Position numbers and translations under genes: made by a program. 64,000 nucleotides of DNA from Rhizobium subbaraonis (GTDB lineage Bacteria > Pseudomonadota > Alphaproteobacteria > Rhizobiales > Rhizobiaceae): NCBI RefSeq assembly GCF_900220975.1, contig NZ_OBQD01000010.1, forward strand, positions 124,001 through 188,000, in the 5' to 3' direction. Shown in pieces: positions 40,450 to 48,619 of this stretch (position 1 is the first letter of the stretch; each line of letters opens with the position of its first letter). Under the pieces are notes generated by a model. It ran no database searches. It worked only from the letters and a program-made list of their open reading frames with translations, and was not told the DNA's origin.

Positions 40450-41652
40450 TCACTTCTCTGCCTTCAGGATTGCAATGCCCTCGCCGCGCGCATGGCCGAT
40501 CGTCGTGACGATCGCCGTATCGGCAGCGCCGTCCATCGTCCCTTCGCTCAAGGGATCGAAGGCAGGAACCTTCGCCTCGTTGGCAAGCGCAAGTCCGGCA
40601 AGCGCCAGCCCGAGCGGGAACTGGCTTTCCAGCGCATGTCCGGTCACGCCGCCATAAGCGCGCACCGGTACGCCGGCAAAGCGCCCATCGAGCCAGGTCT
40701 TCTCGCGATCGGCAAGCGCGTGCATGCCCGATGCGCCCGAGAAGACGATCGCGGATCCCGCCTTGGCCTCGAGGCCGTCCACCAGCGCGTCCAGCCGGCG
40801 TTCCAGCCGCCCATCCTCGCGACGACCGCGGTCGCCGCCGATTTCCGCAATGGACGCATAGATGCGGGCGCCGCGACCTTCGGCGTGCGCGCGCGATTCC
40901 AGCACCAGGAAGGCACCGACGGACCCGCCGATGATGCCGCCGCCGGCATTCTCGTCGCGCGACCAGAGCGGCGTCCAGCCACCTGTCGCGTGGGCGCCGA
41001 GTGCCTCGTAGAGCAGGATCACGTCCGGCCGCTCGGCGACGAAGGCGCCGCCGACCAGCGTGTGCGTCGACTGGCCTGCGCGAATGCGGGCGAACGCTGT
41101 CTCGATGGCGCTGATGCCGGCCGCCTCCTCGCCCATGAAGGTGCGCGAGGAACCGGTCACCTTGTGGACGATCGAGATATTGCCGGCCATCAGGTTGGAG
41201 AGCTGGGCCAGAAACAGCGTCGGACGCAGCTCCGTCGTCAGCTTCTCGTTCAGCAGCTGCTCGCGGTCGTTGCGCTTCAGCCCCTCGTCGACGATCAGCG
41301 AATCGACGTTGATGTCGCGTTCACCGCCGCCGGCGGCGACGATCATGTCCATCGTGCCGCAAGCATCGGCATCGTCCTTCAGTCCGGCATCGTCGAGCGC
41401 CAGGCCGGCTGCAAAGACGCCGAGGCGCTGCCAGTTCTCCATCTGCCGCTGGTCGCCGCGCTTGGCGATCTGCTGGGACCAGTCGATCTCCGGCATCGGA
41501 TGCACCGGATAAGGCGCGAACCGCTCCGTGTCGATCTTCAGCTCCGGTGCGGTCGTAGCCTTCAGCAGCGCGATGTGCGGCTCGGTCCCGACACCCTGGC
41601 AGGTGACGATGCCGATGCCGGTGATGACGACGTCGTTTTGCGCCTTCGTCAT
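40450..41652 (-). CDS. Ketosynthase-like partner without active-site Cys (FabF2XL, chain-length-factor-like)
   Basis: A 400-residue KAS fold protein paired with the upstream-named KS at 39153. By hand alignment the catalytic Cys is replaced by Glu176 (FMGEEAAG in place of TACASGA). The first catalytic His is also lost (SGASGMH instead of NAHGT), while GHALESQF keeps the second. This resembles the KS-beta / chain-length-factor subunits of type II polyketide synthases, where Gln replaces Cys. A role in setting C28 chain length by pairing with the active KS is inference. GAGGAA precedes the ATG and the gene lies 14 bases after fabZ. Confidence 0.9.
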   Translation of the reverse strand: MTKAQNDVVITGIGIVTCQGVGTEPHIALLKATTAPELKIDTERFAPYPVHPMPEIDWSQQIAKRGDQRQMENWQRLGVFAAGLALDDAGLKDDADACGTMDMIVAAGGGERDINVDSLIVDEGLKRNDREQLLNEKLTTELRPTLFLAQLSNLMAGNISIVHKVTGSSRTFMGEEAAGISAIETAFARIRAGQSTHTLVGGAFVAERPDVILLYEALGAHATGGWTPLWSRDENAGGGIIGGSVGAFLVLESRAHAEGRGARIYASIAEIGGDRGRREDGRLERRLDALVDGLEAKAGSAIVFSGASGMHALADREKTWLDGRFAGVPVRAYGGVTGHALESQFPLGLALAGLALANEAKVPAFDPLSEGTMDGAADTAIVTTIGHARGEGIAILKAEK

Positions 41653-41666
41653 GCGTCAGTTCCTCT

Positions 41667-42143
41667 TTATTGGGCCGTTGCGGCAAGCGCATCCGTCAGA
41701 CCGACTTCGCCGGCCCGGCGGCGCACGATGTCGGCCAGCGGCACTTCGCTGAACGGCATGGTGCGCAGCTTCAGCTGAGCGTCGCAGATCTTCTTGCCGC
41801 CGGAGGTGATCTTTGCCTTGGTCACGGCGAAACCCGAACCGTCGTGCTCCAGCACCGCCTCGATGTCGAGCACGGCGTCGGGCTCGACGAACGCGCGCAT
41901 CTTGGCACCGTCGACCGACATCAGGAACGGCATCGCGTTGAAATTCGTGGCGGCCAGCACCAGGAAGCCGGATGCCTGCGCCATCGTTTCGATCAGAAGG
42001 ACGCCCGGCACGAGCGGCATGCCCGGAAAATGCCCTTCGAAGACGGGACTTTTCGACGGCACAATCGAACGCGCCGTGAGCGTCTTGCGCTCGGCGTCCA
42101 CGGCTTCCACCCGATCGATCATCTGGAAATATTCAAGCAGCAT
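41667..42143 (-). CDS. 3-hydroxyacyl-ACP dehydratase of the VLCFA cluster (FabZXL)
   Basis: A 158-residue hotdog-fold dehydratase. The FabZ signature is SKSPVFEGHFPGMPLVPGV, with the catalytic His in GHFPG and the Glu in LLIETMAQASGF. The ATG at 42143 has GGGA 5 bases upstream and matches the family start; an ATG seven codons upstream lacks a site. It probably dehydrates 3-hydroxyacyl-AcpXL during very-long-chain elongation. Confidence 0.92.
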   Translation of the reverse strand: MLLEYFQMIDRVEAVDAERKTLTARSIVPSKSPVFEGHFPGMPLVPGVLLIETMAQASGFLVLAATNFNAMPFLMSVDGAKMRAFVEPDAVLDIEAVLEHDGSGFAVTKAKITSGGKKICDAQLKLRTMPFSEVPLADIVRRRAGEVGLTDALAATAQ

Positions 42144-42273
42144 CACAATCCCATATAGCCGCAAGTTACCGCTTTGTAACCGAAGCCCGGAACGTCAAAG
42201 GCCTGCCATATTCGGCAGGCCGTCAGCGCCCGGCAACGGAATGCGGGAGGCCGCGCGTGGCGGCACTGGGCGT

Positions 42274-42552
42274 TTACGCCTTTGCGGCGCGCAACTCGTC
42301 GATCTTCGCACAGAGGTTCTGCAGAACGAAATACTCTTCCGTCGCCACCTTGCCTTCGTTGACGTCCTGCGTCCACTGCTCGAGCGGGATCTTGATGCCG
42401 AACTCCTTGTCGATCGCAAAGACGATGTCGAGAAAGTCAAGGCTGTCGATGCCGAGATCGTCGATCGTGTGGCTCTCGGGCTTGATCGTCTCGCGATCGA
42501 TCTCGCTGGTTTCAGCGATGATGTCGGCAACCTTGTCAAATGTAGCTGTCAC
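42274..42552 (-). CDS. acpXL: Acyl carrier protein AcpXL
   Basis: A 92-residue ACP dedicated to the C28 hydroxy fatty acid of rhizobial lipid A. The phosphopantetheine attachment Ser is in [18 protein letters not shown]. At 92 residues it is longer than the ~78 of the housekeeping AcpP, as known for AcpXL. The GTG at 42552 has GAGG 8 bases upstream. It heads the cluster acpXL-fabZ-fabF2-fabF1-adh-lpxXL; a 130-base gap follows. Confidence 0.96.
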   Translation of the reverse strand: MTATFDKVADIIAETSEIDRETIKPESHTIDDLGIDSLDFLDIVFAIDKEFGIKIPLEQWTQDVNEGKVATEEYFVLQNLCAKIDELRAAKA

Positions 42553-42790
42553 GCCAGTACCTCATGAATTCTTTGGTCGGCCGATCCTATAAGTAAATGC
42601 GGCGGAAATGCCAATGGGGCAGTGTCAGCGCTGCTGCGATTTGGCAACATGGTGTTGCGCAAACATCAACCGCCGCTTCCCGAGGCGCATCGATGGCCGC
42701 AAGCCTATCCTATGCATCGAAACCTGCAAGAAGACATGCAATGAGAAAGCCGGCGCCGCCTGGGGATATCCCTCACAATCTTTCCGCGAA

Positions 42791-42804
42791 TTGATTTCGA
42801 TCAA
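42791..42804. promoter_or_regulatory. Distal FNR/FixK anaerobox of fnrN
   Basis: TTGATTTCGATCAA matches the FNR/FixK consensus TTGAT-N4-ATCAA exactly. It lies 148 bases before the fnrN start. Confidence 0.88.
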
Positions 42805-42825
42805 ATCGGCGCGCCCGATCTGGAA

Positions 42826-42839
42826 TTAACAATTGTCAA
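42826..42839. promoter_or_regulatory. Proximal anaerobox-like site of fnrN
   Basis: Read on the minus strand it is TTGACAATTGTTAA, one base from a perfect TTGAC-N4-GTCAA palindrome. It lies 113 bases before the fnrN start and 21 bases after the distal box. The rest of the 400-base acpXL-fnrN gap (42553-42952) shows no gene. Confidence 0.65.
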
Positions 42840-42952
42840 TCAGAGGTCGCGATATTCTGCCGCGGATGGGACCGGGGCAACAATGTCGCATTGCAACAAC
42901 GCCCGATCTCGTTCAGGGATCGCGCAGCGGCAGACAAGTCGGGGGCAAATTC

Positions 42953-43678
42953 ATGGATATGCAGCGCAAGGACATCCACAGCTCCGAGATACCGGTCGTA
43001 TGCCGGGCCTGCGAAGCGCGCCATGGAGGCGTGTGCGGCGCATTGTCTCCCGAACAGCTTGTGGAACTGAGCAAGCACTCGACGCGCAAGCGTCTGGTGG
43101 CCGGCACGGAAGTGGTCGGCCAGGGCGAGGACATGGGCGCGTTCGCCAACATCATGCGCGGTGTCGTCAAGCTGACCCGCATGATGCCGGACGGGCGGCA
43201 GCAGATCGTCGGCCTGCAGTTCGCGCCCGATTTCCTCGGCCGTCCCTTCGCCGAGGAAAGCCCGCACAGCGCCGAGACGGCAACCGATGCGGAGATCTGT
43301 ACCTTCCCGCGCCAGATGCTGGAGCGTCTGGTGGGCCGCACGCCCGACCTGGAGCACAAGCTGTACCAGCAGTCGCTCAAAGAACTGGACGAAGCCCGCG
43401 ACTGGATGCTGACGCTCGGCCGCAAGAACGCGCAGGAAAAGGTGGCGAGCTTCCTCTTCCTCATCGCCACGCACTACGATCCCGAGACGGTGGACGGCTC
43501 CGTTTTCGATCTTCCGCTTTCGCGCGCCGACATCGCCGATTTCCTCGGCCTGACGATCGAGACGGTCAGCCGCCAGTTCACCCGCCTCCGCAAGGACGGC
43601 GTCATCCAGATCGAGAACAACCGCCACGTGATCGTGCCGGACATCGAGCGCCTGCAGCATTCTGCCGGCATCGATTGA
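42953..43678 (+). CDS. fnrN: Oxygen-responsive CRP/FNR regulator FnrN
   Basis: A 241-residue FNR-type activator. The cluster-binding cysteines are Cys17, Cys20, Cys28 (CRACEARHGGVCG) and Cys116, which points to an oxygen-sensitive 4Fe-4S FNR and not FixK. The cAMP-like sensor domain follows. The helix-turn-helix LSRADIADFLGLTIETVSRQ contains the ExxSR recognition pattern that reads TTGAT-N4-ATCAA. GGGGG precedes the ATG at 42953. Two anaeroboxes lie upstream, suggesting autoregulation. It probably controls fixNOQP and fixGHIS here. Confidence 0.94.
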   Translation: MDMQRKDIHSSEIPVVCRACEARHGGVCGALSPEQLVELSKHSTRKRLVAGTEVVGQGEDMGAFANIMRGVVKLTRMMPDGRQQIVGLQFAPDFLGRPFAEESPHSAETATDAEICTFPRQMLERLVGRTPDLEHKLYQQSLKELDEARDWMLTLGRKNAQEKVASFLFLIATHYDPETVDGSVFDLPLSRADIADFLGLTIETVSRQFTRLRKDGVIQIENNRHVIVPDIERLQHSAGID

Positions 43679-43682
43679 CGCC

Positions 43683-44663
43683 TCAGATAGCCGCAGCCAC
43701 TAGCGCGCCCGTCACCGCCAGCAACGCCAGCCCGTCGCAGGCGCGGCCGAAGACGGAGAGACCGCGCCGGATGTCGGCGGATGTCGCGACCGTCCGCCCG
43801 CCCGCATTGATCATCGGCTCGTCCACCCGCACGCCGCCATAGATGCGCGGACCGGCGAGTCCGATGCCAAGCGCGCCGGCCATGGCCGCTTCCGGCCAGC
43901 CGGAATTGGGCGAACGGTGCAAGCCGCTGTCGCGCAGTCCGACGTCCAGCGCCGCCTGCGCCGCACGCCTGCCCTCCGTGCGCCAGGCACCTAAGGCGAT
44001 CAGCAGGATGGAGAAGCGCGCCGCCGGCCAGTTGGCGATGTCATCCAGCCGGGCCGAAGCCCAGCCGAAGTCGAGATACTTCGCGTTCTTGTGGCCGATC
44101 ATCGAATCGGCGGTGTTCAGCATCTTGTAGGCGAGCAGTCCCGGCAGGCCGAGCAATGCGTACCAGAGCGTCGGCGCGACGACGCCATCGGAAAAGTTCT
44201 CCGCCAGGCTCTCGATCGCCGCCCTGCAGACGGCCGGCTCGTCGAGCGTCGCCGGATCGCGGCCGACGATCATCGACACCGCCTGCCGCCCGCCCTCCAG
44301 TCCGCCGGTCTTCAGGCCCTGCGCAACGGCGCCCACATGGTCGGCGAGGCTCTTCTGCGCAAGGAACAGCGCCACGATGACCGCCTCGACCAGCAGTCCG
44401 GCCCATCCAAGCAGCAAAAGCAGCATATGGATGACGTAGCCCGTGACGAGCGCCAACGACAGCAGGGCGCCGATCGCGACCACGCCGTTGAACCGGCGCG
44501 TTTCCGCCCGCATCCTCTTGCCGTTGAACATCCCATCCAGCGCCGAGATGGCCCAGCCGAACAGGACGACCGGATGAGGCACGCGGTTCCAGAGCCACGG
44601 CGGATCGCCGACGAGGCGGTCGAGCAGCAGGGCGATGGCGAGAACGAGCAGTGTAACGGTCAT
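43683..44663 (-). CDS. cobD: Adenosylcobinamide-phosphate synthase CobD (CbiB)
   Basis: This 326-residue membrane protein joins aminopropanol (or its phosphate) to cobyric acid to give cobinamide. The N-terminal motif LLLDRLVGDPPWLWNRVPHP and the conserved SLAENFSDGVVAPTLWYAL and MLNTADSMIGHKN are plainly those of CbiB/CobD, with four or five helices. It starts 3 bases after cobC. The last gene of cobEABCD, it converges with fnrN (stop codons 5 bases apart). Confidence 0.95.
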   Translation of the reverse strand: MTVTLLVLAIALLLDRLVGDPPWLWNRVPHPVVLFGWAISALDGMFNGKRMRAETRRFNGVVAIGALLSLALVTGYVIHMLLLLLGWAGLLVEAVIVALFLAQKSLADHVGAVAQGLKTGGLEGGRQAVSMIVGRDPATLDEPAVCRAAIESLAENFSDGVVAPTLWYALLGLPGLLAYKMLNTADSMIGHKNAKYLDFGWASARLDDIANWPAARFSILLIALGAWRTEGRRAAQAALDVGLRDSGLHRSPNSGWPEAAMAGALGIGLAGPRIYGGVRVDEPMINAGGRTVATSADIRRGLSVFGRACDGLALLAVTGALVAAAI

Positions 44664-44666
44664 GGG

Positions 44667-45671
44667 TCAGGCGGAAAAATGGCTGAGCGCCTCGGCAAGG
44701 CGCCGGTCACAGGCTTCGTCCGGCGTCAGGCCGAAACGCAACCAGTTGCGATCATAGTCGAAGACCCGCACGAGTACATGCCTCGCGCACAACCATTCAT
44801 GGATTTCCGCAGCACGCCTGTCAGCCACCAGCGAAAAAAGCGGCGTACCGCCAAGGATCTCCAGGCCAGCGCCGCCGAGCACTTCGTCGAGCGCCGCCTT
44901 GCGCTTCAGGATCGACCGCCGGATCGGCGCGCAGTCGCCGTTCATCAGCCCGGTGGCGATCGAAAGCGCGGGGCCGGAAACTGACCAGGGACCGAGCCAG
45001 TCGGCGAAATCGGCAAGGATACTCTCCGTGCCGAGGACGAAGCCCAGCCGCAGTCCGGCAAGCCCGAAGAACTTGCCGAAGGAACGAAAGACGAGAAGGC
45101 CCGGCAAGTTGCCGGCATGCCCCGCAAGCGAGGCCTCCGGCACCATATCTGCGAACGCCTCGTCGACGACAAGGGTGCCACCAGCCGATGCGAGACGATC
45201 CCTCGCCTCCAGCAGATCCTCGAGGCGATGGAGACGGCCGTCCGGATTGTTCGGATTGACGACGACGCCAAGCCCGTGTGCCGCGTCGAGGTCGCGCACA
45301 TCGTTCACCGCGTCCACGGGATGACCGGCGGCCTGCAACACGCGCGCATATTCCCCATAGGTCGGCGATACGATCGCGACCCGCCGGCCGGCCGGCACCA
45401 GTCGCGGCAGAAGCTGGATGCCCGCCTGCGTCCCCGGTACGGGCAGGGGCATGCACGCCCGGCTGCCATAGTAGCGGGCGGCGGCCTGCCGGGTGCTCTC
45501 GACGCGATGGGCATCGGGCAGCCGGTGCCAGGCGGCTTCCTCGATCGCCGGAAGAACGACCGGACGCGGATTGATACCGGTTGAAAGGTCGAGCCAGTCC
45601 TCGGGGCGGCCACCATAGCGTCGGGCCGCCGCCGATATGCCGCCGCCGTGCTGGATCGGCGCCGCGCTCAA
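44667..45671 (-). CDS. cobC: Threonine-phosphate decarboxylase CobC
   Basis: A 334-residue PLP-dependent aminotransferase-fold enzyme that makes (R)-1-amino-2-propanol phosphate for cobalamin. The opening HGGGISAAARRYGGRPEDWLD and LSTGINPRPVVLP are CobC hallmarks, and the PLP Lys is in SFGKFFGLAGLRLGF. The TTG start at 45671 overlaps the cobB stop by 4 bases. It feeds CobD. Confidence 0.93.
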   Translation of the reverse strand: MSAAPIQHGGGISAAARRYGGRPEDWLDLSTGINPRPVVLPAIEEAAWHRLPDAHRVESTRQAAARYYGSRACMPLPVPGTQAGIQLLPRLVPAGRRVAIVSPTYGEYARVLQAAGHPVDAVNDVRDLDAAHGLGVVVNPNNPDGRLHRLEDLLEARDRLASAGGTLVVDEAFADMVPEASLAGHAGNLPGLLVFRSFGKFFGLAGLRLGFVLGTESILADFADWLGPWSVSGPALSIATGLMNGDCAPIRRSILKRKAALDEVLGGAGLEILGGTPLFSLVADRRAAEIHEWLCARHVLVRVFDYDRNWLRFGLTPDEACDRRLAEALSHFSA

Positions 45672-46975
45672 GACACACCTGCCGCAAGATCGATCAGGTG
45701 CATGTAGGACCCGCAGACGCTGCCGCGCCGCAGCCCTACCATGCCGAGGTCCTGCCCGGCCGCATCCCTCGCCCGGAAGACCCGGTCTGCGGCACCCTCC
45801 TCCACCACCGTGGAATAGTGAAACTCATGCGCCGTCATCGGTGCCTCGAACCCGGACCCTGCGAGCGGCACCACGCGGCGATAGCCGAGATGGCGACGCC
45901 GTTCGGCAAAGCTCGTGACGAGCGGCAGCAGGCCCAGCATACGATGTCGCGTGCCATCCGCCGAGATCAGCCCCTCGCCCAAGGTCATGTACCCCCCGCA
46001 CTCGCCGTAGATGCGCGCCCCGCGTGCGACGGCCGCCAGCATGCCTTTGCGGAAATTGCCGGCATTGGCAAGCGCATCGCCGTGCAGTTCGGGATATCCG
46101 CCGGGAAGGAAGACCGCATCGCAGTCTGCTTGCGGCGCCTCGTCCCGCAGCGGCGAGAAGAAATCGAGCTGCGCACCCTGATGCTGCCAGCCCCGGACCA
46201 GATGCGGATAGAGAAAGGCAAACGCGTTGTCGCGGGCGACCGCGATCCTCTGCCCGAGCGGCGGCATGCCACCCGCCTGACGTGCCTCACCGCCACCGGC
46301 AGCGTCGCCGGCTATCGAAAGCAACTGCCGAAGGTCGATATGACTGCGCATCGTTTCGGCGGCGTGACGGATGAAGTCTTCCAGCGCGCCGTGCTCGCCG
46401 GCCTGCACGAGGCCGAGATGGCGTTCCGGCAAGGCCAGAAGACGGTCGCGGGGGATCGCCCCCAGCACGGACATACCCGCCTTGCCGAGCGCGTCCCGCA
46501 GCATCGCCTCGTGGCGGGCGCTGCCCACCTTGTTCAGGATCACGCCGCGAACGGAAATGTCGGCCCGGAAGTCCGCAAAGCCGCGCACCATGGCTGCGAC
46601 CGAGTGTGACAGGCGGCTGCAATCGACGACCAGGACGACCGGCAACCCGAGCATGGCGGCAAGATCTGCGGGAGCCCCGCTTCCGTCGGCAGCCCCGTCG
46701 AACAGGCCCATCATCGCCTCGATGAGCAGCAGCCTGCCGTCTTGCCGCTGCTCCGATGCATGGGTCGCAAGCAACTCGGGCCGCATCGCCCATGGATCGT
46801 AATTGAGGCAATCCGAGCGGCTGGCCGCGGCATGGAACGCCGGGTCGATATAGTCCGGCCCCGCCTTGCCCGGCGACAGCATGACGCCCTCGTCGGCCAG
46901 CGCCCGAAGCAGGCCAAGCGTCACCGTGGTCTTGCCCGACCCGGAGGCCGGTGCTGCAATCATCAGCCCGCTCAT
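45668..46975 (-). CDS. cobB: Cobyrinate/hydrogenobyrinate a,c-diamide synthase CobB
   Basis: A 435-residue ATP- and glutamine-dependent amidase acting on the a and c carboxyls of hydrogenobyrinate. The P-loop is APASGSGKTTVTLG at the N-terminus and the GATase Cys is in YGECGGYMTLG (about residue 330). ATGA overlap with cobA shows coupling. The length is usual for the family. Confidence 0.95.
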   Translation of the reverse strand: MSGLMIAAPASGSGKTTVTLGLLRALADEGVMLSPGKAGPDYIDPAFHAAASRSDCLNYDPWAMRPELLATHASEQRQDGRLLLIEAMMGLFDGAADGSGAPADLAAMLGLPVVLVVDCSRLSHSVAAMVRGFADFRADISVRGVILNKVGSARHEAMLRDALGKAGMSVLGAIPRDRLLALPERHLGLVQAGEHGALEDFIRHAAETMRSHIDLRQLLSIAGDAAGGGEARQAGGMPPLGQRIAVARDNAFAFLYPHLVRGWQHQGAQLDFFSPLRDEAPQADCDAVFLPGGYPELHGDALANAGNFRKGMLAAVARGARIYGECGGYMTLGEGLISADGTRHRMLGLLPLVTSFAERRRHLGYRRVVPLAGSGFEAPMTAHEFHYSTVVEEGAADRVFRARDAAGQDLGMVGLRRGSVCGSYMHLIDLAAGVS

Positions 46976-47814
46976 GCGGGATCCTTCATGCTCCGGGATC
47001 CGAACGGATTGGCAAGCAACACCTTGCCTTCGCGCAAGGCACCCAGCCAGTCCAGCGAGCCGCGCAACCGCACGACATGGCCGACGACGACGATCGCCGG
47101 CGGTTCCAGCCCCGCCTTCATCGCGTCGGCCTCGGCCTCTGCCAGCGTCGTTTCCAGCACCGTCTGGGCGGCCGTGGCGGCGTTGCAGACGAAGGCGACG
47201 GGTTCGTCCGGCGCGCGTCCGGCGGCCATAAGGTTCGAAGCGATCTGGCCGATGTGCTTCATCGCCATGTACATGACGATGACCGGTGAACCTGCGGCAA
47301 TGCCCTGCCAGTTGATGCGGTCGGGAACGACGCCGGACGAATCATGCCCCGTCAGGAAGGTGACGGCGTGGTTGAGCTCGCGATGCGTTACGGGGATGCC
47401 GGCATAGGCAAGGCCGCCGATGCCCGCCGTGATGCCCGGCACCACCCGGAACGGGACATTATGCTCGACAAGCGTCAACGCCTCTTCGCCGCCGCGGCCG
47501 AATACGAAAGGATCGCCGCCCTTCAGCCGCAGAACGCGCTTGCCCGCGCGCGCCAGTTCCACCAGCCGCAGCGAGATGTCGCGCTGCTTCGGCGACGGCT
47601 TGCCGCCGCGCTTGCCGGCGAATTCCAGCTCCGCGCCCGGCCGGGCCAACTGCAGGCAGTCCGCATTGACCAGCGCATCGTGCACGATCACGTCAGCCTG
47701 GCGCAGTCCCTGCACGGCAAGCAGGGTCAACAGTCCCCGATCGCCGGGACCGGCGCCGACCAGCCAGACGCTCCCGGCCTCCAGTTCAGGCAGATTAGAA
47801 AAGACCGCGTCCAT
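46972..47814 (-). CDS. cobA: Uroporphyrinogen-III C-methyltransferase CobA
   Basis: A 280-residue SAM-dependent enzyme making precorrin-2 by methylating C2 and C7, the first committed step to cobalamin and siroheme. Motifs are VWLVGAGPGDRGLLTLLAVQ, LRLKGGDPFVFGRGGEE and VPGITAGIGGLAYAGIPVTHR. The ATG at 47814 overlaps the cobE stop as TGATG; the open frame upstream belongs to antisense of cobE. It has no fused synthase domain. Confidence 0.96.
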   Translation of the reverse strand: MDAVFSNLPELEAGSVWLVGAGPGDRGLLTLLAVQGLRQADVIVHDALVNADCLQLARPGAELEFAGKRGGKPSPKQRDISLRLVELARAGKRVLRLKGGDPFVFGRGGEEALTLVEHNVPFRVVPGITAGIGGLAYAGIPVTHRELNHAVTFLTGHDSSGVVPDRINWQGIAAGSPVIVMYMAMKHIGQIASNLMAAGRAPDEPVAFVCNAATAAQTVLETTLAEAEADAMKAGLEPPAIVVVGHVVRLRGSLDWLGALREGKVLLANPFGSRSMKDPA

Positions 47815-48305
47815 CAGGCAGCGCCCCCGAGACTTGATTCGGCTTCCGATCGAGCGGAATCGCCCTGCGAAGAAACACCGGCAACAATCTGAAATGATTC
47901 GGCGATCGCCGCCGTCGCATGCGCGGACTTCCGCTTTGTCACCACGAGCCGTCCGTCGGCCCCAGCCGCAGCAAGCGCCGCGCCCTCGGCAACGCCGTGG
48001 CAGCCGGTATGGCGGAAGACAACATCCGAGGGCCTGGATAGCCGCGACGTCTCGGCCTCCAGCCTCGCGGCAGCAAAGGTGCGGAAGGGGACAGCGAAAT
48101 GGCGCGCGGCAGCAATCATCGCCGGCTCGTCCGAGCGGGTATCGAGGGAGGCTATGAGGCAAAGTCTTTGAGAGGCGTCGAGACCGGCGGCGTCCAGCAC
48201 CTCCTCCGCCAGCACGATGACCTCCGAAGGCGGCGTGCCGCGCTCGCAGCCGAGACCCAGCACCAGTGCGGGCTTTTCCACGACCTCTTGTGCAGCGTCA
48301 TTCAT
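47814..48305 (-). CDS. cobE: Cobalamin biosynthesis protein CobE (CbiG C-terminal homologue)
   Basis: A 163-residue protein matching the CobE/CbiG C-terminal domain: LVLGLGCERGTPPSEVIVLA near the N-terminus, CLIASLDTRSDEPAM, and RLVVTKRKSAHATAAIAES. Its function in the aerobic pathway is not firmly known. The ATG at 48305 has GAGGC 8 bases upstream. It heads the coupled run cobE-cobA-cobB-cobC-cobD. No cobalamin riboswitch is visible in the 314 bases upstream. Confidence 0.88.
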   Translation of the reverse strand: MNDAAQEVVEKPALVLGLGCERGTPPSEVIVLAEEVLDAAGLDASQRLCLIASLDTRSDEPAMIAAARHFAVPFRTFAAARLEAETSRLSRPSDVVFRHTGCHGVAEGAALAAAGADGRLVVTKRKSAHATAAIAESFQIVAGVSSQGDSARSEAESSLGGAA

Positions 48306-48619
48306 CCGGCCGCCTCGCTCCCATGCAAATGCACATGCGCGGCGCGAACCGTCCGTTCCGGCAGTCCCGCATCCGGCCCCCTTGTTGGGTCGACCGCATC
48401 GGGCACCTTTCCGGCTCCGCAGGGAGCACCGCCGCATGTCGAACCTGTTTAACGAAGCGGCCATTCCCGGTCAAACCGGATTGCGGCGTGTGATGAAACG
48501 GCTGCGCCATCAGTCCTTGCATTCAATCATAAGAGGTGACGGCCAGGAAAACTTGGACTATGCATAGGCAGCTTTGTTGCGGTGCGGGAGGACACTGCCA
48601 CGCACGGAGGACTCGTTTG
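48306..48619. other. Divergent intergenic region, cobE / patatin gene
   Basis: The 314 bases between the divergent cobE and patatin genes should hold both promoters. I looked for the B12 box (GCCACTG and neighbours) on the minus strand and did not find it. Short frames over this stretch lack coding character. Nothing else recognisable is seen. Confidence 0.5.

Noticed and set aside
48306-48619. Possible cobalamin riboswitch before cobE
   Set aside because: The B12 box GCCACTG and the adjacent GGGAA and CGAGCCAGGAGACC elements, clear in the other two riboswitches, are absent.
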